Assembly (NCBI GenBank): GCA_017415455.1
Contig: JAFQGS010000106.1
Coordinates: 1 to 37,433, forward strand
Direction: 5' to 3'
DNA length: 37,433 nt
From: Prevotella sp.
Lineage (GTDB): Bacteria; Bacteroidota; Bacteroidia; Bacteroidales; Bacteroidaceae
In this document: in pieces, positions 31,635 to 37,433 of the stretch
How positions within the stretch are numbered: position 1 is the stretch's first letter
Layout: each line of letters starts with the position of its first letter
Notes under the pieces: generated by a model
Database searches by the model: none
The model's input: the letters and a program-made list of their open reading frames with translations, nothing else
What the model was told of the DNA's origin: nothing
Made by a program: the position numbers and the translations under genes

Positions 31635-34600
31635 ATGATTAGATGTATCATTCTAAGTATAATCACGCTTCTTCTTTCTATCACACCGTTGCAAGCTCAG
31701 AAGCGGATGGCAGAGAATATTTTTGCAGGGTCGCATAATGACAGCACTGACTCACTAAGGATGATGCAGTATTATCCGGAGGGTGATTATTTTGTATGTG
31801 TCAATGGTAAAAACCGCTATACGCGTGCTCTTTATGGGGGCTATACGGATTGGCGCTTGGAGACAAGTGATGTCCCGGCGTTTGCTATATACAAGAAAAA
31901 CAATTGTCGTAGTATAATTCTTTCTGTAATCAGCAAAGGTGATACTCTAAGGCTTGACAATGTGGATTACTGCAAATCATGGTATGGACGGGGAAAACGT
32001 ATTTATGAGCTTCGTGACAGCAGATGGGATAATAAGCCTCTGCTGATAACAGCGATGGCAAATCACAATACGGAAGAGGCTGTTTTCTATATCCAGCCAG
32101 GACAATCGTGGACTGATAGTCTGATGTGGCAGACAACGTCATTCGCTGATATGCGGATGCAAGTAGAGATAATGGGTATAGCCCGTGAGAAACTTGCAAG
32201 GAATGGTGATATAGGAGCTGACCCTCCAGGTGTATTTGAACCGGCTCCGGACAGAAAGGGATATAAGTCTCTGACCTATGATATTAATGCTGCCTCTGTA
32301 CTTACAATAACCGATGTTGATGTGTTAAGCGTGGAGACTTGTGACCCTGACTGTCAAGGCTGGCTGTCGGCTGTGGCAAAGATGGAAGATATCTCTCAGT
32401 ATTATGAGGATTTAACCTCACGTGTTACGTTTATAACCCCAGACCCTTATGTTAATTCCATAGGTGGCGCTCTGACTCTTGCGGCTGATGGCGTGTGGGA
32501 CGGAACAACATGGCTTCATGGCGCAGTGGGATGGCGTATGCCTCTTGCTGGCTGGAGGGCAGGGTATCTTGGAGATGTGCTGGGTTGGAATGACAGGGCC
32601 TTGAGTCATTTCAATGCGTATGCCGCAAGTCAGGTGACATCTGTTCCGCCGGTATTGCCACATCCGTCACAGGATGTGAAACAAAATCTGGCACGTGCTG
32701 CAAAAAAGTGGGGCACGCAGATGTATTCAGACGGATATATCTGTCGTAATCCTTATAGAAACAATCAGATGCATCATTATGATATGAATCTGAATTACAT
32801 AGATGAACTGCTATGGCATTTCCAGTATGATGCAGATACAAGTTATATGAGAAAGATGTGGCCTGTTGTTGAGCGCCATTTAGCTTGGGAGAAACGTAAC
32901 TTCGATCCTGACGGAGACCACCTTTATGATGCATATTGCTGTATATGGGCAAGCGATGCTCTGTATTATAGCGGCGGTGCGGTTACACATAGTTCTGCGT
33001 ATAATTACAGGGCCAATAGGGTTGCGGCAATCATCGCAGATAAGCTGGGTGTCCCGTCAGAACGATACCATAAAGAGGCAGATGCTATAAAACGTGCAAT
33101 GAATGACGGTCTGTGGCTTAATGACGGACACTGGGCAGAGTATCGTGATTTGATGGGACTGCAGCGTGTGCATGAAAATGCTGCGCTATGGTCTGTTTAC
33201 ACTCCGATAGATTGTGGGGCAGGTTCTCCACAGCAATATTATAATGCCACACGTTACGTGGATTCAAAGATACCTCATTTGCCGGTAAGATGGCAGTCGA
33301 ATCCGCTTTATGACAGGATTTCTGACTGTGGAGCAGATACATTATATACAATCTCAACATCTAATTGGATGCCTTATTCATGGAGTATAAACAATGTTGC
33401 ATCTGCGGAAGTCATGAATACGGCACTTGCTTTCTTTAATTCAGGCAGGAGTAATGCTGGTTTTAATCTGATGAAAGCAAACATAATGGATCAGATGTAT
33501 CTTGGTTCCAGTCCTGCCAATTTTGGTCAGGTTAGTTATTATGATGCGGCGCGTGGTGAATGCTATCGCGATTTTGGAGATAATGTGGGCGTCTCTGCAC
33601 GTACACTCTTGCAAGGACTTTTTGGAATTCAGCCAGATGCTCTCAATGGAAAGTGTGTTATCCGACCTGGATTCCCTGCAGAATGGGACAGCGCTTCGGT
33701 AAAAACGCCATATCTGTCATATACGTATAGAAAGAGAGGAGATAAGGCAGAGCTTACTATAGAACAGAATTTCAGTAAACCGCTTGATATAATTGTTCGT
33801 GTGAACAAAGGAGAAGGACTATATTCCGACTATCATGCAACGTCAGAACGTATTCAGACTGTTACGGTGGATATACCAGACGGAGGAGAACTGTACACCG
33901 CATCATCAATTAAGGCAGACTCTCATGACGCAGATCGTTTAGGATTGTCAGAGCCAAATGTAGACGCCCCGTTCCGCATGATAGATATAAGCAAGGATTT
34001 TAATGCAGAGGTAGATGACATATATAAGAATGAATACCTTTCTCCACGTCCTCCTTATACAACGCTGCAGATGCCATTGCAGGGAATAGGAGAGTGGTGT
34101 CATCCTAAATATTGCCCAGAGATAAACGATTCTGTTTTCCGCACACTGATAAGCGAAGAAAGTTTCATTGTTGCCGGTGTGCCGTTCCGTACTCCAAAAG
34201 TTGGTATGAACATAGCATATACCTCGTTGTGGGATAATTATCCGGATAGTATTGTGCTTAAAATGAAAGGGAAAGCAGAACGTGCCTATTTGTTAATGGC
34301 AGGATCAACTAACCACATGCAAAGCAGAATAGACAATGCTCTTGTTATCGCCTCTTACAGTGACGGAAGTACAGACACCTTGCGACTTATAAATCCATAT
34401 AACTGGTGCCCGATAGAGCAAGATTACTATGTTGACGGCAAAGCTTTTGCAACAATTCATCCGCGCCCGTATCGTATATGTCTGTCAACGGGTACTGTAA
34501 GTCGTGACTTGGGGAAGGAACTTGATATCAAAGGTGTCTATGGCAGGGAAATACCTGGCGGCGCACTTCAGATGTTGTCCATGCCTTTAAATCCTCAGAA

Positions 34601-34676
34601 ACGATTACGTTCTATGACTCTTCGTACCCTTTCCAATGATGTTGTAGTAGGTCTGATGGCAGTCACGCTTCAATAA
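31635..34676 (+). CDS. Secreted DUF4450/six-hairpin glycosidase-like protein
   Basis: The 1013-aa product has a signal peptide (residues 1-22, ending LQAQ) and an N-terminal beta-rich part (about 25-280) like DUF4450. An alpha/alpha barrel of the six-hairpin glycosidase type follows (about 320-690: MNLNYIDELLWHFQYDADTSYMRKMWPVVERHLAWEK, YSGGAVTHSSAYNYRANRVAAI, LWSVYTPIDCGAG), then beta-sandwich domains to the end. Related enzymes act on plant or host glycans, but the substrate is not predictable and no catalytic pair can be named safely. It starts 17 bases after the kinase gene and may be cotranscribed. Its role next to wall-recycling genes is unclear. Confidence 0.65.
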   Translation: MIRCIILSIITLLLSITPLQAQKRMAENIFAGSHNDSTDSLRMMQYYPEGDYFVCVNGKNRYTRALYGGYTDWRLETSDVPAFAIYKKNNCRSIILSVISKGDTLRLDNVDYCKSWYGRGKRIYELRDSRWDNKPLLITAMANHNTEEAVFYIQPGQSWTDSLMWQTTSFADMRMQVEIMGIAREKLARNGDIGADPPGVFEPAPDRKGYKSLTYDINAASVLTITDVDVLSVETCDPDCQGWLSAVAKMEDISQYYEDLTSRVTFITPDPYVNSIGGALTLAADGVWDGTTWLHGAVGWRMPLAGWRAGYLGDVLGWNDRALSHFNAYAASQVTSVPPVLPHPSQDVKQNLARAAKKWGTQMYSDGYICRNPYRNNQMHHYDMNLNYIDELLWHFQYDADTSYMRKMWPVVERHLAWEKRNFDPDGDHLYDAYCCIWASDALYYSGGAVTHSSAYNYRANRVAAIIADKLGVPSERYHKEADAIKRAMNDGLWLNDGHWAEYRDLMGLQRVHENAALWSVYTPIDCGAGSPQQYYNATRYVDSKIPHLPVRWQSNPLYDRISDCGADTLYTISTSNWMPYSWSINNVASAEVMNTALAFFNSGRSNAGFNLMKANIMDQMYLGSSPANFGQVSYYDAARGECYRDFGDNVGVSARTLLQGLFGIQPDALNGKCVIRPGFPAEWDSASVKTPYLSYTYRKRGDKAELTIEQNFSKPLDIIVRVNKGEGLYSDYHATSERIQTVTVDIPDGGELYTASSIKADSHDADRLGLSEPNVDAPFRMIDISKDFNAEVDDIYKNEYLSPRPPYTTLQMPLQGIGEWCHPKYCPEINDSVFRTLISEESFIVAGVPFRTPKVGMNIAYTSLWDNYPDSIVLKMKGKAERAYLLMAGSTNHMQSRIDNALVIASYSDGSTDTLRLINPYNWCPIEQDYYVDGKAFATIHPRPYRICLSTGTVSRDLGKELDIKGVYGREIPGGALQMLSMPLNPQKRLRSMTLRTLSNDVVVGLMAVTLQ

Positions 34677-34714
34677 TTTTTTTTATTTGATGCCTAAAAA
34701 AAAATTAATTAATT

Positions 34715-34745
34715 TTTGTAGTTAATATGACTTTCTGTAACTTTG
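34715..34745 (+). promoter_or_regulatory. Promoter of the MurU-like gene
   Basis: TTTG (34715-34718) and TAACTTTG (34738-34745) are 19 bases apart, a full match to the Bacteroidetes consensus. The start would be near 34751, about 20 bases before the ATG, so this gene can be expressed apart from the two genes upstream. Confidence 0.75.
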
Positions 34746-34770
34746 CATCCAAATTTAAAAGCATAGTGAT

Positions 34771-35667
34771 ATGATGCAAGCAATGGTATTTGCGGCAGGG
34801 CTTGGAACCCGTCTCAAACCGCTTACGGACAAGATGCCTAAGGCATTGATTAAGGTGGACGGAGAACCACTGCTTAAGCATGTGCTGTTGAAAATTGCAG
34901 AAGCCGGCGTAAGTCGTGTTGTTGTGAATGTACATCACTTTGCGGAGGATATAAAGAACTATCTTATAGAGAACGGCAATTTCGGTCTTGATGTATGTGT
35001 AAGCGACGAGACAGGAATGCTACTGGAGACAGGTGGCGGCATAAAGCATGCTGCCTCTTTTTTTTATAAGGATGAGCCGATATTGCTGCATAATGTTGAT
35101 ATTCTGAGCAATGTTAATCTTGCTCAATTTTATAGCGAGTCATCACGTTACGATGCCGCATTGCTGGTGAGCAGACGTCAGACAAAGCGCTATTTGCTAT
35201 TTGACGGGGATATGTATCTTGTTGCTTGGATAAATATTGAGACCGGTGAGGTTAGAACTCCGTATCCAGAACTGAAGAGTATGATGGTGGAGGGATTGAA
35301 AGACGGTTGTGTACAGGAGCTTAGAAACGTCAGGGTCTCATCATTAATGCACAAAGAAAAAGAGCAGAATATAAGTCTAACGACGTTCACTATACCGACA
35401 TTCTCATTCCTCCAGGCATCTATATTCAGATATCTTAATCTCCAGCCTTATGCCTTTTCCGGCATTCATGTGCTCTCTCCGTCAATGCTGCCATTAATGG
35501 ATAGCTATCCGGACAAGTTTGGAATCATTGATTTTTATCTTAAGAATTGCGCAACGTCACGTATACGAGGTATTGTGAAGGATGACCTTAAACTGATGGA
35601 TGTGGGCAAGCTTGATACTTTGGCAGAGGCTGATAGCTTTATAAGGAATTTACAAACAGACAAATAG
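34771..35667 (+). CDS. MurU-like sugar-1-phosphate nucleotidyltransferase
   Basis: The 298-aa product opens with the NTP-transferase signature QAMVFAAGLGTRLKPLTDKMPKALIKVDGEPLL (residues 3-35, containing the nucleotide-binding G-x-G-T-R and the P-K-A-L loop). Later blocks, LLHNVDILSNVN and FSGIHVLSPSM, fit a Rossmann-like sugar nucleotidyltransferase. MurU makes UDP-MurNAc from MurNAc-1-phosphate and UTP in the wall recycling route that starts with AmgK. The AmgK-like fusion at 30010 supports this reading. At 298 aa it is longer than Pseudomonas MurU (about 225), the extra part lying in the middle (about residues 130-220). Other NDP-sugar pyrophosphorylases are possible. Met at 34774 is an alternative start. 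Confidence 0.7.
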   Translation: MMQAMVFAAGLGTRLKPLTDKMPKALIKVDGEPLLKHVLLKIAEAGVSRVVVNVHHFAEDIKNYLIENGNFGLDVCVSDETGMLLETGGGIKHAASFFYKDEPILLHNVDILSNVNLAQFYSESSRYDAALLVSRRQTKRYLLFDGDMYLVAWINIETGEVRTPYPELKSMMVEGLKDGCVQELRNVRVSSLMHKEKEQNISLTTFTIPTFSFLQASIFRYLNLQPYAFSGIHVLSPSMLPLMDSYPDKFGIIDFYLKNCATSRIRGIVKDDLKLMDVGKLDTLAEADSFIRNLQTDK

Positions 35668-35708
35668 GTAAGAAGAAATATTTATTAATAACTTATTACA
35701 TAGGATTT

Positions 35709-37019
35709 ATGAAACAAGACATGATTGTCATTCTTGACTTGGGAAGTCACGAGAATACAGTGGTAGCCCGTGCAATCCGTGCGTTAGGTGTTTATAGTGA
35801 GATCTATCCGCACGACATTACTGCAAACGAATTGAAGGCATTGCCAAATGTTAAGGGTATTATTATTAATGGTGGACCGAACAATATTATAGATGGAGTT
35901 GCCATAGATGTGTTGCCTGAGATATATGAGGCAGGCTATCCAGTTATGGCAGCCGGACATGATAAAGCACTTTGTGATGTGAAACTTCAGCAGTTTGAAA
36001 ACGACGAGGAGGCTATAAAGAATGCAGTTAAGTCTTTCGTTTTTGATACATGTAAGGCTGAGGCAAACTGGAACATGAAGAACTTCGTGGCCGATCAGAT
36101 AGAGCTTGTTCGCCGTCAGGTTGGAGACAAGAAGGTGCTGCTCGCTCTTTCTGGTGGTGTTGACAGTTCTGTTGTTGCGGCTCTCTTGCTTAAGGCAATC
36201 GGTGACAACCTCGTTTGTGTACACGTGAACCATGGCTTGATGCGTAAGGGTGAATCAGAGAATGTTATTGAGGTGTTCAAGAACCAGCTTAATGCCAATC
36301 TTGTTTATGTTGATGCTACCGACCGTTTCCTCGGTTTGCTTGAAGGTGTTGCAGATCCAGAGCAGAAGCGTAAGATTATTGGTGGTGAGTTTATCCGCGT
36401 GTTTGAGGAAGAGGCTCGCAAACTTGCCGGTGGTATTGACTTCCTTGGACAGGGCACAATCTATCCGGATATCGTTGAGAGTGGAACAAAGACAGCAAAG
36501 ATGGTTAAGAGTCATCACAATGTTGGTGGTTTGCCAGAGGATTTGCAGTTTGAGTTGGTAGAACCTCTCAAGCAGTTGTTCAAAGATGAGGTTCGCGCTT
36601 GCGGCGTAGAGCTTGGCTTGCCATACGAGATGGTTTATCGTCAGCCATTCCCTGGACCTGGTCTTGGTGTTCGTTGTCTTGGTGCAATCACACGCGACCG
36701 TCTTGAGGCTTTGCGTGAGAGCGATGCTATTCTTCGTGAGGAGTTTGCAAATGCGGGTCTTGACAAGAAGGTATGGCAGTACTTCACCGTTGTGCCAGAC
36801 TTCAAGAGCGTAGGTGTAAAGGACAATGCCCGCAGCTACGACTGGCCTGTGATTATCCGTGCCGTGAATACCGTAGATGCTATGACTGCTACTATTGAGC
36901 AGATTGAATGGCCTATCCTGTTGAAGATCACCGATCGAATACTGAAGGAAGTTCCTGGCATCAACCGCGTATGCTACGACATGTCGCCAAAACCAAGTGC
37001 GACAATTGAGTGGGAGTAA
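35709..37019 (+). CDS. guaA: GMP synthase with shortened, degenerate glutaminase domain
   Basis: The 436-aa protein carries a complete ATP-pyrophosphatase and dimerisation part of GuaA. It has the PP-loop SGGVDSS (148-154), GQGTIYPD, KSHHNVGGLPE, PFPGPGL and the C-terminal end KPSATIEWE. It converts XMP to GMP. The N-terminal class I amidotransferase domain is only about 120 residues instead of about 190. Where active enzymes read G-I-C-Y-G, it reads A-A-G-H-D (81-85), and the block containing HPE is absent, so glutamine hydrolysis looks impossible. The enzyme should then use ammonia or a separate glutaminase. Length of active GuaA is usually 505-525 aa. The gene lies 41 bases after the MurU-like gene. 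Confidence 0.9.
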   Translation: MKQDMIVILDLGSHENTVVARAIRALGVYSEIYPHDITANELKALPNVKGIIINGGPNNIIDGVAIDVLPEIYEAGYPVMAAGHDKALCDVKLQQFENDEEAIKNAVKSFVFDTCKAEANWNMKNFVADQIELVRRQVGDKKVLLALSGGVDSSVVAALLLKAIGDNLVCVHVNHGLMRKGESENVIEVFKNQLNANLVYVDATDRFLGLLEGVADPEQKRKIIGGEFIRVFEEEARKLAGGIDFLGQGTIYPDIVESGTKTAKMVKSHHNVGGLPEDLQFELVEPLKQLFKDEVRACGVELGLPYEMVYRQPFPGPGLGVRCLGAITRDRLEALRESDAILREEFANAGLDKKVWQYFTVVPDFKSVGVKDNARSYDWPVIIRAVNTVDAMTATIEQIEWPILLKITDRILKEVPGINRVCYDMSPKPSATIEWE

Positions 37020-37040
37020 AAAGTATCTGAAAGTATATAT

Positions 37041-37076
37041 GAAAAGGGCTATGCCAAATCTGGCATAGCCCTTTTC
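37041..37076. terminator. Rho-independent terminator after guaA
   Basis: A perfect 16-bp stem, gaaaagggctatgcca (37041-37056) with tggcatagcccttttc (37061-37076), closes on a 4-base loop. T-rich and A-rich ends allow it to act on both strands. Confidence 0.9.
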
Positions 37077-37240
37077 ATTATATGACATATCTTATTATAT
37101 TCAGAGAATAGATATATGATGCTGTGAGTTACAGAGTGTTTTTGCTTATAAGGAACGGTGATTTAGATTCCGTTTCTGTGTCTATTATAATAGTCCCCTG
37201 TATATGTGATATGTATCTCCGGTATCTATTGTAACGGTCT

Positions 37241-37280
37241 AAAAAAACATTGGCACTTAGTTTGTTGCTAAATGCCAATG
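37241..37280 (-). terminator. Rho-independent terminator of the SulP-type gene
   Basis: On the minus strand a 13-bp stem (37280-37268 with 37260-37248, one U-G pair) is followed by seven T (37247-37241). It lies 13 bases after the stop codon of the transporter gene. Confidence 0.88.
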
Positions 37281-37293
37281 CCTATATGCGTTT

Positions 37294-37433
37294 TTAGAGA
37301 ATTTCCTTTGCCCTGTTCAGAGCGTCGTCGATATGACTGCAGATGTTTTCTTTGCCGACAAGATTGTAGAATCCGGCTTTCTCAAGCACCGCATGAACCT
37401 TCGGGTTTACTCCGGAGAGAACAATCTGTATGC
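37294..37433 (-). CDS. SulP-family anion transporter, C-terminal STAS end (partial)
   Basis: On the minus strand the frame is open from the window edge to a TAA (37294-37296) and encodes the last 45 or so residues. The tail reads IQIVLSGVNPKVHAVLEKAG, then FYNLVGKENICSHIDDALNR. This matches the end of the STAS domain of SulP/SLC26 transporters, in which L-x-G-x-x-P-x-V-x-x-x-L-x-x-x-G is typical. SulP proteins move sulfate, bicarbonate or other anions across the inner membrane. The membrane part lies outside the window. A stand-alone STAS protein is less likely but not excluded. Confidence 0.75.
   Translation of the reverse strand, partial: IQIVLSGVNPKVHAVLEKAGFYNLVGKENICSHIDDALNRAKEIL

Noticed and set aside
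36255-37088. 277-codon minus-strand frame across guaA
   Set aside because: It is the shadow of a strongly conserved gene on the other strand and has no recognisable domain.
37248-37280. Second sigma54-like element (tggcac...ttgc)
   Set aside because: The GG-to-GC distance is three bases too long, and the segment is fully explained as the stem of the terminator of the SulP-type gene.

Overview
The window looks like a chromosome segment of a Bacteroidetes bacterium, most likely a Prevotella-type (Bacteroidales) gut or oral commensal. The signs are promoters of the TTTG-N19/20-TAnnTTTG type, outer-membrane beta-barrel proteins with a carboxypeptidase-regulatory-like N-terminus, a DUF3244-type secreted protein, pectin-degrading glycoside hydrolases and little use of Shine-Dalgarno sites. 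The genus is inferred; no rRNA or tRNA gene is present to confirm it.

Layout. (1) 1-3490: tail of an upstream gene, an SGNH/GDSL esterase and a GH2 beta-galactosidase-like enzyme, closed by a strong terminator. (2) 3579-6362 (-): a large outer-membrane beta-barrel protein. (3) 6363-7042: a long intergenic region with a 22-bp array of degenerate dyads. (4) 7043-10977 (+): ECF sigma factor, membrane-anchored putative anti-sigma factor, a thioredoxin-fold protein whose CxxC is replaced by SWWS, and a secreted protein of unknown function. (5) 11294-20703 (-): an operon that I read as a radical-SAM RiPP (modified peptide) system. In transcription order it holds a DUF3244-like secreted protein, an rSAM/SPASM peptide maturase, a 78-aa precursor peptide with five Cys exactly seven residues apart, an outer-membrane beta-barrel protein, an M50 membrane metalloprotease with a PqqD-like N-terminus, an O-antigen-ligase-like membrane protein and a lipoprotein with a transglutaminase-like fold. 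A membrane TPR-HTH regulator (20866-22608) lies just upstream. (6) 22660-26492 (-): GH106 and GH105 enzymes of rhamnogalacturonan breakdown. (7) 26493-27673: a 1.2-kb non-coding stretch with several tandem repeats and a sigma54-like promoter next to groES. (8) 27674-29664 (+): groES-groEL. (9) 29665-30009: a terminator, then an orphan promoter-terminator unit (possible small RNA). (10) 30010-35667 (+): an APH-type sugar kinase fused to a RapZ C-terminal domain, a DUF4450/six-hairpin glycosidase-like protein, and a MurU-like nucleotidyltransferase. (11) 35709-37019 (+): a GMP synthase with a shortened, apparently dead glutaminase domain. (12) 37294-end (-): C-terminal STAS end of a SulP-family anion transporter.

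The most interesting element is the peptide operon at 11.3-20.7 kb. The precursor core is a C-x-x-N-x-[GA]-x heptad repeat, a layout suited to a series of thioether crosslinks made by the neighbouring SPASM-type radical SAM enzyme. The downstream genes supply a plausible route: leader removal at the inner membrane (M50), an outer-membrane step (beta-barrel) and perhaps attachment or crosslinking at the cell surface (ligase-like and transglutaminase-like proteins). The enzyme families are recognisable; the combination and the product are inference.
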